From Spirulina subsalsa PCC 9445 (GTDB lineage Bacteria > Cyanobacteriota > Cyanobacteriia > Cyanobacteriales > Spirulinaceae), in the NCBI RefSeq assembly GCF_000314005.1, contig NZ_JH980292.1, positions 3,880,121 to 3,944,120 on the forward strand: a stretch of 64,000 nt of DNA, written 5' to 3'. Under the pieces are notes generated by a model, which ran no database searches, was not told the origin of the DNA, and worked only from the letters and a program-made list of their open reading frames with translations. Positions within the stretch are counted from its first letter, which is position 1. Each line of letters opens with the position of its first letter. Positions 1-8,546 of this stretch are shown here, piece by piece. Both the position numbers and the translations under genes were made by a program.

Positions 1-56
1 GCTACGGTGGTCCAACAGAGGGTTAGGGTGAGAAATAGGACAAGAATTTTTCGCAT
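1..56 (-). CDS. N-terminal signal peptide of a gene cut by the window edge
   Basis: An ATG at 56-54 opens a frame that runs off the left edge. Its 18 complete codons read MRKILVLFLTLTLCWTTV, a basic n-region followed by a hydrophobic h-region, so this looks like the start of an exported protein. It lies downstream of cas2 on the same strand. Nothing further can be said about function. Confidence 0.5.
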   Translation of the reverse strand, partial: MRKILVLFLTLTLCWTTV

Positions 57-153
57 GAGGATTTAATTCAGGGTATTGAGTGAACTTTTTCTATCTTAAT
101 GGAGTGAGAAGCCCCCCGGACGGATGGGGGAATACGGGGGGAATTCTGGGGGA

Positions 154-426
154 CTAGGCAAAAAAGACGGTAGCATCTCGCACCGCTTCTCCTCCGATGC
201 GTTCTACCTTGCCTTGACAGCAACCACAGAGGAAGTAGAAGCGGATGCTGTCTGTCTCGGAGTTGATGATTTTGTTGAGGCGCGATCGCAGTTTAGCATA
301 CTGGGTAGGGGTTAAATCGCACTCAAAGACGCTGTATTGCATCCATTGTCCATAGGATTTAAGGATATTATGAATTTTGGTGCGGCGTTTATCCTCGGAG
401 ATATCGTAACTCACAACAACAAACAT
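154..426 (-). CDS. cas2: Cas2, CRISPR adaptation endoribonuclease-fold protein
   Basis: This 90-aa protein has normal Cas2 length and the N-terminal beta strand MFVVVSYDI with the conserved Asp at residue 8, followed by DKRRTKIHNIL, a classic Cas2 signature. Cas2 dimers bridge two Cas1 dimers in the spacer-integration complex. It is the last cas gene of the operon. It is separated from cas1 by 186 bp of repeats and a transposon end, whereas cas4 and cas1 overlap. The C-terminal CGCCQGKVERIG stretch is also typical of cyanobacterial Cas2. Confidence 0.95.
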   Translation of the reverse strand: MFVVVSYDISEDKRRTKIHNILKSYGQWMQYSVFECDLTPTQYAKLRSRLNKIINSETDSIRFYFLCGCCQGKVERIGGEAVRDATVFFA

Positions 427-451
427 AAATGATTGAGCCTCGTTACAGAAC

Positions 452-539
452 TTCGTAGGTTGGGTGAAGCGATAGCGTAACCCAACAAAACAAGAAACCA
501 GCCATTCGTAGGTTGGGTGAAGCGACAGCGTAACCCAAC
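452..539. repeat. Two copies of a 35-bp dispersed repeat
   Basis: Two near-identical units, 452-486 and 505-539, begin TTCGTAGGTTGGGTGAAGCG and end CGTAACCCAAC; they differ mainly at gataGCG versus gacaGCG. The ends (GGTTGGGT / ACCCAAC) are inverted, so each can fold into a hairpin. A diverged third copy starts near 45225. They fill much of the cas1-cas2 gap. Confidence 0.75.
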
Positions 540-594
540 CAAGTCGGGAGTCAGGGAGTTGATTACTATTACCTATTATCTATTCCCTGTTCCC

Positions 595-610
595 TTATTC
601 AGCAAGCCCT
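595..610. mobile_element. Solitary MITE/IS terminal repeat
   Basis: The 16 bases TTATTCAGCAAGCCCT match exactly the right end of the 163-bp MITE at 35861-36023. No matching partner end is visible between here and cas2, so this is a lone end or relic. It stops two bases short of the cas1 stop codon (615-613). Confidence 0.65.
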
Positions 611-612
611 CT

Positions 613-1614
613 TTACTTTAAAATGAGGGGTGGATATTGCTCCGTTTCTGCCATTAAGTATTTAGCTAATAAACGTCCTTGAATTTCAAAGGATTCTTGA
701 TAGGTACATTGACGACCTAAGACGGGATGCTTAAATTTAGCTTGTTTTTTTTCTTCATACAAACGGAGGAAAATTTTTAAGCCTTCTGGGGTTAACGAAA
801 CAGCTTCACTTAAGGATTCTGTGCTGAAATGGTCTGGTTTTAATTTTTGTTGGTTCAGACTGGCTAGGACGACGGCATCAACGACGAGGGGGCGAAACTC
901 TTCCATGAGGTCTAAGGCTAAGGCAGGACGACCGTAATGGGGAACGTGAAGATAACCTAGGTAGGGGTCAAATCCGACGATATTAACAGCGCTTTGGATA
1001 TCATGACGTAGGAGAGCGTAACCCAGACTCAATAAGGAGTTAACGGGATCAGTAGGAGGGCGACGATTGCGGGTTTTAAAGCTAAATAAGGGGTTTTGGA
1101 TGAGTTGATTAAAGCAGGTGAAGTAAGCGGCACTTCCCGCCCCTTCTAGACCGCGTAAGGAGTCTATCTGGTCGTTTTTGGGCAGGGGGTTTAGGGCTTG
1201 TTCTAGCTTCTGGATGGTGGGTTTAAGGTTTAGGGCGGAATTTTGGCGATCGCGCCGTAATAACGCATTTTTATAATTCTTGAGTTTTCCGCGAATAAAC
1301 CCCCGCACAACTTGAATGGCTTTATCTGTTCCTCGGGCTTCCCATTGCGCTTTTCGGACGAAGATATTTTTAGTCATTTCGGGTTCTAATCGTCCTAAAT
1401 ATTTCCCGGTTACTTTAAGAAAACTGAGGGGAATTTTGCGCTCTAATAATTCGGTGACGACGGCAGGAGAGACGGTGGCACGTCCTAATGCAACGATTCC
1501 TTCTACTTTAATTAAAGGAATATCTAATAGTTGTTTTTGGTCTGCTTTAATGGTTAATCGTTCATCGGTTTTGCCAATAAAAGCATCTTCTTGTGTAACG
1601 TAGACTGTACCCAT
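613..1614 (-). CDS. cas1: Cas1, CRISPR spacer integrase
   Basis: This is the metal-dependent integrase that inserts new spacers together with Cas2. I start at ATG 1614 (MGTVYVTQEDAF), giving 333 aa; an upstream in-frame start would overlap cas4 by about 70 bp. The active-site set is intact: Glu157 in GLEGAG, His223 in YLHVPHYGRP and Asp235 in ALALDLMEEFRP. The cas4 stop lies at 1617, so the two genes are essentially abutting and probably co-translated. A transposon end follows immediately after the stop codon. Confidence 0.96.
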   Translation of the reverse strand: MGTVYVTQEDAFIGKTDERLTIKADQKQLLDIPLIKVEGIVALGRATVSPAVVTELLERKIPLSFLKVTGKYLGRLEPEMTKNIFVRKAQWEARGTDKAIQVVRGFIRGKLKNYKNALLRRDRQNSALNLKPTIQKLEQALNPLPKNDQIDSLRGLEGAGSAAYFTCFNQLIQNPLFSFKTRNRRPPTDPVNSLLSLGYALLRHDIQSAVNIVGFDPYLGYLHVPHYGRPALALDLMEEFRPLVVDAVVLASLNQQKLKPDHFSTESLSEAVSLTPEGLKIFLRLYEEKKQAKFKHPVLGRQCTYQESFEIQGRLLAKYLMAETEQYPPLILK

Positions 1615-1616
1615 GA

Positions 1617-2213
1617 TTACGGTTCCTCGTGATAGGTGTTGACTTTTTTTACCGCTTGGGGGAGACAATTCTGATACAAACTGCATCCCTTACAACGCTT
1701 GCTATAATTGGGTTTTGGGATTTCCCCGGTTTGGCTGATTTGGTGAATTTTTTGGAGAATTGCGATCGCCTCTTCCCGTAATTCCCCCAAAATTTGCACC
1801 CCTTGCCGTTGGTGAGACTGGGCATAATAGAGATACCCTAACGCAATCTTTTGTCCCGTCATTTCCTCTAAACACAGTGCTTGTGCGCATACTTGCAAAG
1901 CATCATTTCCCCACTCTCCCTTTTTCCCCCGTTTATATTCAATGGGGTAGAATTGCCCTCCTTCTGCTTCAATTAAGTCTGCTTTTCCGATGAGTTGATA
2001 TTGCTCTGATTTGAGCCAAATGGAGCGAATTTGCCAAGTTTCCCCTTGATTGGCTGTGCCGAATTGGTGAACGCGATCATGTAAACTTGTCCCTTCAATA
2101 GTGTATTGATTGTCGGTAAATTCTCCTGCTTCAAACATTCGCCAATAGCGATGGGGACAATAGCTATACTGATTTAAAGCCGCAATGGGGATGTATTCAT
2201 CTGTTAGATTCAT
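1617..2213 (-). CDS. cas4: Cas4, RecB-like exonuclease with Fe-S cluster cysteines
   Basis: A 198-aa Cas4. Cys19 near the N-terminus and the C-terminal trio Cys174, Cys177, Cys183 are placed to hold a 4Fe-4S cluster. The nuclease core shows GKADLI (Asp79) and IEYKRGK (Glu92, Lys94), the PD-(D/E)XK signature. Cas4 trims prespacers and selects PAM-compatible ends for Cas1-Cas2. Its ATG overlaps the stop of the upstream 84-aa gene as ATGA, so it is translationally coupled. Confidence 0.94.
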   Translation of the reverse strand: MNLTDEYIPIAALNQYSYCPHRYWRMFEAGEFTDNQYTIEGTSLHDRVHQFGTANQGETWQIRSIWLKSEQYQLIGKADLIEAEGGQFYPIEYKRGKKGEWGNDALQVCAQALCLEEMTGQKIALGYLYYAQSHQRQGVQILGELREEAIAILQKIHQISQTGEIPKPNYSKRCKGCSLYQNCLPQAVKKVNTYHEEP

Positions 2214-2464
2214 GGGGTTTTATCGGGTGAGTAGTTAGGGTTATATCCTCCGAGAAAAATCGCCGATGCTTGCTGATTTTTCGGGAGATTGAGGGAAGCC
2301 AAAGAATGAGCGCCGTTACAAGGATGACGCTGGGTGTTCAGTTGCAGGCAGACGGGATAAATGGTGAAAATATCGTTATATCCACTATGGTATCCAGCGA
2401 TAACGACTCGCATTTTGGGGTCATATTTTTGCAGGTGTTCGATGAGTTCTTGAACGGTAATCAT
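2210..2464 (-). CDS. 84-aa unknown protein in the usual cas6 position
   Basis: It starts MITVQELIEHLQKYDPKMRV and carries VVIAGYHSGYNDI. I recall similar short proteins of the form 'LIE.L...DP...V...GY..GY.DI' in many bacteria and phages, without a known role. It has no glycine-rich loop or RAMP fold visible and is far too short for Cas6 (about 200-260 aa). It lies 30 bp downstream of csc1 and overlaps cas4 as ATGA, so it is expressed with the adaptation genes. In Synechocystis PCC 6803 the csc1-cas4 interval holds cas6. Function unknown. Confidence 0.75.
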   Translation of the reverse strand: MITVQELIEHLQKYDPKMRVVIAGYHSGYNDIFTIYPVCLQLNTQRHPCNGAHSLASLNLPKNQQASAIFLGGYNPNYSPDKTP

Positions 2465-2494
2465 TGGAGTTTGATGGAGGGAAGATGAGGGGAT

Positions 2495-3193
2495 TTAATG
2501 ACTGAAACGGTAGGTCATAGTGGCGGGAATTTTTAAGCTTTCTATTTCGTAGTATTCCCCTTGTAGCGTCACATTGCGAATGAGGCTAACTGGGGGCATA
2601 TTAATCACATCATAGCTAACTACTTGATGACTAAACATGACATCTAAAGGATTGAGGGCATTGGGATATAAAAAGATTCCAGATTTTTGACGAGGTTTTG
2701 GTAATTCTTTAACGTTTACTTCTGCTTTACTTGACCATTTCCCTAAACGAATCCATTTAGGCAGTTTTAGAGGGTTAGCAGATATGACAAAACACTCAAA
2801 AACACTCTCTGGTGCAATTTCTTTTGCTCTGCCAAAACTCGGAATATTTTTCTGAGTTTTTTCCATTTCGACATGGTAGTTATTATTGGCATATTTCCAA
2901 GTGTTTAAAACAGCCGTATGGGAACAAGAATGAGCGGGAGTTACATAAATTTTTTGTTCATTGAGGGGGGTCAGGTGTTCTTCATATTGCGGAACTTGTG
3001 TCGGGCAGAAGTAGCGGTATTCTTGCTCTGGAGACGCTACACGGGTATGATGGCGATCGCTATCCACTAATCCCAACGCATAACACAAAGCATAATTATG
3101 TAAAACAGGTTCAGTTTCATATAATCTGCCTATTTCTCGCGTTGCAAAATAGAGACTATCATGCAATTCAATTAAACAGCGATAAATGTACAT
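2495..3193 (-). CDS. csc1: Csc1 (Cas5-type subunit of type I-D Cascade)
   Basis: A 232-aa protein opening MYIYRCLIELHDSLYFATRE, the beginning typical of Csc1, the I-D Cas5-like RAMP that caps the 5' handle of crRNA in Cascade. Identification rests on this N-terminus, the size, and its place between csc2 and the adaptation genes. The 249-bp gap up to csc2 is unusually long for this operon and contains a 61-bp tandem duplication. Confidence 0.88.
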   Translation of the reverse strand: MYIYRCLIELHDSLYFATREIGRLYETEPVLHNYALCYALGLVDSDRHHTRVASPEQEYRYFCPTQVPQYEEHLTPLNEQKIYVTPAHSCSHTAVLNTWKYANNNYHVEMEKTQKNIPSFGRAKEIAPESVFECFVISANPLKLPKWIRLGKWSSKAEVNVKELPKPRQKSGIFLYPNALNPLDVMFSHQVVSYDVINMPPVSLIRNVTLQGEYYEIESLKIPATMTYRFSH

Positions 3194-3273
3194 AGTTTCA
3201 CCAAAACTTCTTAGAAAGTTTATGAAAGGTCAAAAGTTCCAAAAGGCTTAATACAATAAACTCCTACAGTAAA

Positions 3274-3398
3274 AAATGTTGTAGGGGCGTATTGCATACG
3301 CCCAAAAGTTTAGTTAGGGTGCATCAGCTAGCACAAATGTTGTAGGGGCGTATTGCATACGCCCAAAAGTTTAGTTAGGGTGCATCAGCTAGCACAAA
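3274..3398. repeat. 61-bp tandem duplication between csc2 and csc1
   Basis: Two copies, 3274-3334 and 3335-3395, share a 61-bp period. Each contains the palindrome GGGCGTAT-TGC-ATACGCCC and the phrase TTAGTTAGGGTGCATCAGC. The palindrome belongs to the family 'GTAGGGGCG..TTGC..CGCCC' also seen at 21986 and 63941. It may impose RNA structure on the csc2-csc1 part of the transcript. Confidence 0.85.
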
Positions 3399-3442
3399 GT
3401 AGAGCAAAACCAGAGTCAATTGTAAGCTGACGCACCACATTT

Positions 3443-4453
3443 TTAAGCTTTTGCTTTTGCTTTCTCTTTCTTTTTAGCAATATGTCGCTCTGCATAAGCT
3501 TTCGCTTCACGATCTGCCTGTTGCAAAATAGACAGAATCCCTTGCTCTGTTCCCGTCAAGGTTTTAACTTCAGCTAATAACCCTTGAAAACTTTCCCCAA
3601 TAAAATCAGTATGCACAATAAACTCATTCTCCATTAATGTTTGAATTGCTGCTGTTGCTTGTTCAATAACTAACGTTTCATCTAGAGGATCAAGAGACTC
3701 TAAAACCTCATCCGGTAAACGGTCATAAATGGCTTGAGTCCAGCGTAAATTACTGACAATTTCTCCATCGGCAAAAACTACCCCAATGAGTTCATTTCGT
3801 ACCCGTCCAGTCCGGGTTGTTTGCGCCCCATAATGACGAGTCCGCATGATATTATTAAACACATACAAAAAACTTGCCTCTGTTGGGTCTTTCAATGTGA
3901 CAATACTGGGGAAAAAGACTTGAGGACGGATGTGATCTTGTTGGTTAATCCGACTGGTAACTTCCCCCGGTTTTGTGCCGTTTTCTCCCTTAGATGCCAT
4001 TGTCCCATTTTCATAGGGTGCATTAAGTGTAAACGTTTCGTGAGACTCATCAAAAGGCGTAATAGAAAAAGCTGTATCTACCACTACTTTTGATTTTTCT
4101 GAACCAGAATCCCCGATGGCAAATCCGTAGATAATACAATCAGGATTGTTCATAGCAAAACTGACGTTATATTCGCACTCCTCGGCCGTCATAAATTCAT
4201 ACTTACGCAGCAATTCCCGTCCCACCAAACGTTCTGGAGTGGACTGTTTCCGCTTAAACATAGACAGACGACTAATGGTTTGACGTTTGTTGATTCCAGC
4301 ACAGACTCGCGCTTTATTTAACTCTGAATCTGTTTGAAAAAGAGGGTAAGATTCTGTAACACGCACGGTCAGAAAGTGAACATATTTTCCCATTGGTTTG
4401 TAGGGAATTTCACCATGAAAGAATTTAGCATCGACAGTTTTAAGTAAAGCCAT
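3443..4453 (-). CDS. csc2: Csc2 (Cas7-type backbone of type I-D Cascade)
   Basis: A 336-aa protein with the Csc2 signature: MALLKTVDAKFFHGEIPYKP at the start, RHYGAQTTRTGRVRNEL in the middle and a Lys/Ala-rich tail. Csc2 (Cas7d) polymerises along crRNA to form the effector backbone. A strong Shine-Dalgarno, AGGAGGT five bases before ATG 4453, supports the start and fits the need for several copies per complex. It lies 22 bp downstream of a broken gene. Confidence 0.95.
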   Translation of the reverse strand: MALLKTVDAKFFHGEIPYKPMGKYVHFLTVRVTESYPLFQTDSELNKARVCAGINKRQTISRLSMFKRKQSTPERLVGRELLRKYEFMTAEECEYNVSFAMNNPDCIIYGFAIGDSGSEKSKVVVDTAFSITPFDESHETFTLNAPYENGTMASKGENGTKPGEVTSRINQQDHIRPQVFFPSIVTLKDPTEASFLYVFNNIMRTRHYGAQTTRTGRVRNELIGVVFADGEIVSNLRWTQAIYDRLPDEVLESLDPLDETLVIEQATAAIQTLMENEFIVHTDFIGESFQGLLAEVKTLTGTEQGILSILQQADREAKAYAERHIAKKKEKAKAKA

Positions 4454-4475
4454 GATTGACCTCCTAAGTCATAAT

Positions 4476-5045
4476 TCATGAAACAAGTGCTTGAACGAGA
4501 ATACGGACTAAAGACTCTAAATCATTGGGAACACGATATAGTGTTAATCCCTGTTCTATCTGTTTTTGATGAGAAAATAATCGGCAAAACTGCTAAATAT
4601 TTTCTGTTGTAACGGCCCTAATAAAAGGACTCAGTTCAGGCTTGTTTTTAAACTGAACTAAAGTAATCATTTCAGCGACTAATTGAGTCATTCCATAGTT
4701 CAAATCCTCCTGTTTAGCTTCAATAATCAGCAAGTTATTTTGAGATTCAATTAAGTAATCAAAATAACCTTGAAGTTGTTGGCTAACTTTGACTGGATAT
4801 TCAATGCGTACCTCCGATTTTGTGTAATGAATCAAGTCCAAAACAATGGGAGCAATGAGAAATTAAAAACGTGCTTTTTCTGTATTAATTGCAGTTGCTA
4901 GAGGGACATATTCTGCTAAGGTTTGTTGCAAATAATCAGAAGGGGGGATTCCTGCAACCTCTGTAAAAAGATTGTGATTTTCTTCCAAGATAAGCTGAAA
5001 AGTATCTTGGACTTGAGCGAGGTTCGTAAAGTTGCTGTAAGCCAT
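4476..5045 (-). pseudogene. Nuclease-like cyanobacterial gene interrupted by two in-frame stops
   Basis: From ATG 5045 one frame runs 190 codons to TGA 4478-4476, broken only by TAA at 4865-4863 (codon 61) and TAG at 4595-4593 (codon 151). The three pieces read MAYSNFTNLAQVQDTF...INTEKARF, then FLIAPIVLDLIHYTKSEVRI...LLIIEAKQEDL...RAVTTENI, then QFCRLFSHQKQIEQGLTLYR. Together they match a widespread cyanobacterial family of about 190-200 aa whose IIEAK segment resembles a PD-(D/E)XK motif (I recall the family; I could not search). Both stops are one substitution from a likely sense codon (GAA or TGG). There is no frameshift or deletion, so inactivation looks recent. Confidence 0.85.
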
Positions 5046-5078
5046 TTTTAACCATTAAATACAGTTGCATTATTAAAC

Positions 5079-5546
5079 TTAAGATTCTGTTTCTTCTTCG
5101 TCTGGTTTGACTTTATCCCGCTTATTTTCCTGATCTTGTTCCAGACGATAGAGGAATTCGCAAGTATCACGGATGAGGTTGAGTTGTCGTCCTGCGAGAC
5201 GTGCGCGATCGCCTTTAAATGCTCCCTCAAACACCTCAACCACGAAATACCGCGCAAACTCTAGCACTCGTTGACGTTCTTCTTCCCGATCAGAAATCAC
5301 CCAGCGTCCTTCTGCGGTGGAGGAATGCACCCGCTCCATCAGTTTGCACACTTCCGCAGCAACGACAGCAACTAGGGTTTCTCCCTGAAATACCGTTGAC
5401 TCCGCTTTGAGGATTGTATCTGCTGCAATATCAATGGGTTTCAAAACAGCATTAGCTTTCGGATTATAACGTTTATTGGCACGGTAAAAAGCACGATAGA
5501 GTTCCGTTAAACGTTTCGGGTGATTCAAAGGGGATTTATTGTCCAT
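5079..5546 (-). CDS. Candidate internally translated small subunit Cas11d
   Basis: Type I-D complexes are known to make their small subunit from an internal start within cas10d. Here the in-frame codon Met997 (ATG 5546) would give a 155-aa helical protein starting MDNKSPLNHPKRL. A GGAGG motif lies upstream (CCTCC at 5564-5568 on the plus strand), 17 bases from the ATG. It is 8 bases from an ATT codon at 5555-5553, so the exact start is uncertain. Inferred from sequence plus family knowledge. Confidence 0.5.
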   Translation of the reverse strand: MDNKSPLNHPKRLTELYRAFYRANKRYNPKANAVLKPIDIAADTILKAESTVFQGETLVAVVAAEVCKLMERVHSSTAEGRWVISDREEERQRVLEFARYFVVEVFEGAFKGDRARLAGRQLNLIRDTCEFLYRLEQDQENKRDKVKPDEEETES

Positions 5547-8534
5547 AATCTCAATTTTTATTGCCTCCGTTGTGTGATTGATACGAACATAGGGATCAAA
5601 ACAAGGGTAAAAGTCAAAAGTGTATAACTGAATGCGTTGGATACTGGGAGAGTCTGTATCTTTTCCCCTTGTCCAATTTTTCAAGTAAGAAAAAACAGCA
5701 AGGGGACTGGTTTCAAGATCCTTCGCTAATTCTGTCAATTTTCCCCAATTGGCATCATAGCCAGATTTCCCTCGTTTACTATTCACATCCAAATGAATAG
5801 AATAGGCAGCAGTCAAAATATTTAAGGGAGCAGAATAAGTATTGTTTGATTCATCTTGCCAAGATTTTACAATAGAATCAAGACGAAAACGATCCTTTCC
5901 AGTTAAGACCCGAAATGCTTGGGGTGCGCTGTCGAGAAATACCGTTTCTTCAAACTCTGCACCATCCCGATAGGGGGGAATTGGAGACTCAGAAACAACA
6001 GTTTTGACATCTAGAATCATGGGAAATGCAAAAGCTAACCATGCTGGCATTACCCAAGATTCTGTATCCGTTGGATCTCGTCCGGGGGGGAGTGCCATAA
6101 AGTAAAAAGTCAGAGGTTTATCTTCAGGATAGGCGAGTTTAAACGTCCGGTCATATTTATGATTAGGGTCTTTTTCAGGTAGGTCTTTTTTCGCTTGGAG
6201 TTCTTCATCAATTAAAAACGCATCAATGGTTTGATATTGAGACGGCGTAAAATTAGCCTTCAAGTCTTGACTAATAAAGTGATTGCGAACTCCGGTGTCA
6301 AAACGAGTTTGAGCAATGTTGACATAAGCTTGCTGTAAAAAGCGATTGGTTTCTGGCGTAAAGTAGTAGGTGGGATAAAAGTAGAGATAGCGATATTTTC
6401 CATCCTCAAACCGTTTCCCCACAGCTTGGGTTTGATTCATCAGAATCTGCCGTAACATCATCTCTGTTCCCGCAATACTGGAAATATTGCGCTTGGCATT
6501 AGATCCGCCTAGCATTTGTTTATTGGTATAAACTTGAGGCGTGAACAAAACGGCTGATTCCATTTGCTCAGTTACAGTGTAGGCAGAATGGGAAATAGAA
6601 CAGATTAATTGTTTACCCCGTCCTGCTTTTTTCGCTGTGTTGTAGTTAGCTAACTCTTTGAGGAATATGTCAGGAGATTCTGCCTCAGTCTTGGCTGATT
6701 TTGAATGGGGTAACATCACCACTTGACTCACCCATGCTCGGATATCTTCCCAACCATCCGGCAATTCATATTGTAACACAGTTGAGTCTATTTTATTTGC
6801 AATGAATTGAATTACTTCTTCCCCAATGGGACGAATATTTTCTACTCCCGGATGATGTTGGAAATATTTCGCCGCCAAAAAATACCATTCGTAAGGGACT
6901 CCTCCAGTATTGCCTTTGAGTTTTAATTCTTTCAGGGTTTCATTAATCCGTTGAATTTGACGAATTTGGGGAATATATTGCTCTAATTGCCAGAATTTAG
7001 CTACTTCTACGACTAAATCTAAATCAGGAAGTGGCGGTAACTTTTTATGTTGTTTGCGTGCTACTTCGATTCTAGAAACCCGATCTCCCCAAATCTTGCG
7101 ACTGACTACATCCCCAAATTCTGCCAGTTGGTCAATGCGGATATCATCATCAAAACTAAAATCATCTGATGGTGAGAGAACTTCCTTTTTCTGGAAATTG
7201 CTTAAGTTTTCACTGCGACTTTTAGCCACTGATTTTTTACCGAGATTCAGGATGCGTAAGGTAGCATCTAAGGCCACCTGCATTAATCCCATATCATCAA
7301 AAAACTGGCTGTAGTAATCGGCATATTTCATCCCTTTTCCATCTCGTCCAAAGCCAGTTTGACGACGACGCAATTCACCCCGACACAAATTTTGAATAGT
7401 TTTAACAACACGATTTGGAAGGTCTTCAGTAGGAATGGGGGGTGCATCTTGACTGGCTAAATAAATGACTCCAGTTGGAAGATATAAGAGCGGTTCATAG
7501 TAAATTTTTTCAGGAGTATTCAGTGCAGTATGTGCTTCCATCACTGCATTATTCACAACATTGGTTAACACACCTCGATTCTCTGAAATGCTGTGATAAG
7601 TAAATTTAAGATGGCTATTACTGAGAGAATCTAGGAGATTTTGTAAAGAATCTTTTTCACAGTCTTGAGGATGTTTGATGATGGAAGCGAGACGGTCTGC
7701 TAGACAGCTTAAATCAGCTAAACTAATAAGGATTGTATCTCTTAATCTAGGATTTAAACTTTCTTCTGATAGATTCAAATTGGTATCATTTCGACGTTGA
7801 GCATTATAGGCAATGAAAAGTAAATCATCTAGATACTCATGCCACTGTTCGGGTGCATTAGGAAAGAGGAATTGATCAATCCCTAATGCGGGAACAAGAT
7901 GCTCAAAAATTTCTTGATGCTCAGGAATCGAAAGTTTCCGAATATCAGTATCAAAATCACGACAGGCAATTTTGTATTGCTCTGGTAGGCCAGGAAAAGC
8001 ATCGTAATCAAATTTTTCAAAGTCATGGAGAACAAATCCAGCAATAGCAATTTTTCTTTGCAGAGGTTGAACAACGCGCTGGATAGTTGTATCTAGCTTT
8101 TCTAATCGTTTTTCAATGAGGTTTGCTGGAAATAATCCATTGAGTAAATGAGTATTTAAGGATTGATCTCCTGCATTATCTCGTCGGACTTTCTCTTTTC
8201 CTTCTGCCTTACGACGACGATCAATTTCTTCAAAAAATTTGCCTCCTTTGGCAGTAACTCCAATCCCAACGCGCAGTAAATGAGGCAGGACATATTCTGC
8301 AAAATCATTCATGATGGGATCATCTGGATTTTGCCGTTTAATGGCTTCCCGTAACAGTTTAAGGGTTAAGAGTTCCTTGGGAGTTTCAATGGTGCGGTCA
8401 TCTTCATCGGTAATGCCTAATTCATCGTCTGTTAGTTCATCTAAGTCCAGATCATCATATTCTGAATCTGGATCCGTTGAGGTTAAATCTAAGGAGAGTT
8501 GTTGGGGGTTTTCTTGTTTTTTGTTACGAGCCAT
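5079..8534 (-). CDS. cas10d: Cas10d, large subunit of type I-D effector with HD nuclease
   Basis: At 1151 aa this is a slightly long Cas10d (Csc3). In type I-D the HD nuclease sits in Cas10d rather than in Cas3; here His170-Asp171 lie in GFVLHDFEKFDYD, with His129 in LNTHLLNGL as a likely further ligand. Residues 21-48 are an unusually acidic extension (DDLDLDELTDDE). The C-terminal ~155 residues form the helical small-subunit-like part. ATG 8534 is preceded by AAGGAA. hepT ends 12 bp upstream, so the two genes are almost certainly co-transcribed. Confidence 0.95.
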   Translation of the reverse strand: MARNKKQENPQQLSLDLTSTDPDSEYDDLDLDELTDDELGITDEDDRTIETPKELLTLKLLREAIKRQNPDDPIMNDFAEYVLPHLLRVGIGVTAKGGKFFEEIDRRRKAEGKEKVRRDNAGDQSLNTHLLNGLFPANLIEKRLEKLDTTIQRVVQPLQRKIAIAGFVLHDFEKFDYDAFPGLPEQYKIACRDFDTDIRKLSIPEHQEIFEHLVPALGIDQFLFPNAPEQWHEYLDDLLFIAYNAQRRNDTNLNLSEESLNPRLRDTILISLADLSCLADRLASIIKHPQDCEKDSLQNLLDSLSNSHLKFTYHSISENRGVLTNVVNNAVMEAHTALNTPEKIYYEPLLYLPTGVIYLASQDAPPIPTEDLPNRVVKTIQNLCRGELRRRQTGFGRDGKGMKYADYYSQFFDDMGLMQVALDATLRILNLGKKSVAKSRSENLSNFQKKEVLSPSDDFSFDDDIRIDQLAEFGDVVSRKIWGDRVSRIEVARKQHKKLPPLPDLDLVVEVAKFWQLEQYIPQIRQIQRINETLKELKLKGNTGGVPYEWYFLAAKYFQHHPGVENIRPIGEEVIQFIANKIDSTVLQYELPDGWEDIRAWVSQVVMLPHSKSAKTEAESPDIFLKELANYNTAKKAGRGKQLICSISHSAYTVTEQMESAVLFTPQVYTNKQMLGGSNAKRNISSIAGTEMMLRQILMNQTQAVGKRFEDGKYRYLYFYPTYYFTPETNRFLQQAYVNIAQTRFDTGVRNHFISQDLKANFTPSQYQTIDAFLIDEELQAKKDLPEKDPNHKYDRTFKLAYPEDKPLTFYFMALPPGRDPTDTESWVMPAWLAFAFPMILDVKTVVSESPIPPYRDGAEFEETVFLDSAPQAFRVLTGKDRFRLDSIVKSWQDESNNTYSAPLNILTAAYSIHLDVNSKRGKSGYDANWGKLTELAKDLETSPLAVFSYLKNWTRGKDTDSPSIQRIQLYTFDFYPCFDPYVRINHTTEAIKIEIMDNKSPLNHPKRLTELYRAFYRANKRYNPKANAVLKPIDIAADTILKAESTVFQGETLVAVVAAEVCKLMERVHSSTAEGRWVISDREEERQRVLEFARYFVVEVFEGAFKGDRARLAGRQLNLIRDTCEFLYRLEQDQENKRDKVKPDEEETES

Positions 8535-8546
8535 TGACTTATTTCC

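Noticed and set aside
124-315. Plus-strand frame opposite cas2
   Set aside because: Antisense to cas2, whose protein is clearly recognisable.
4690-4710. GTTCAAATCC resembling a tRNA T-arm
   Set aside because: It is inside the broken nuclease-like gene and no acceptor stem or anticodon arm can be built around it. I found no tRNA in the window.
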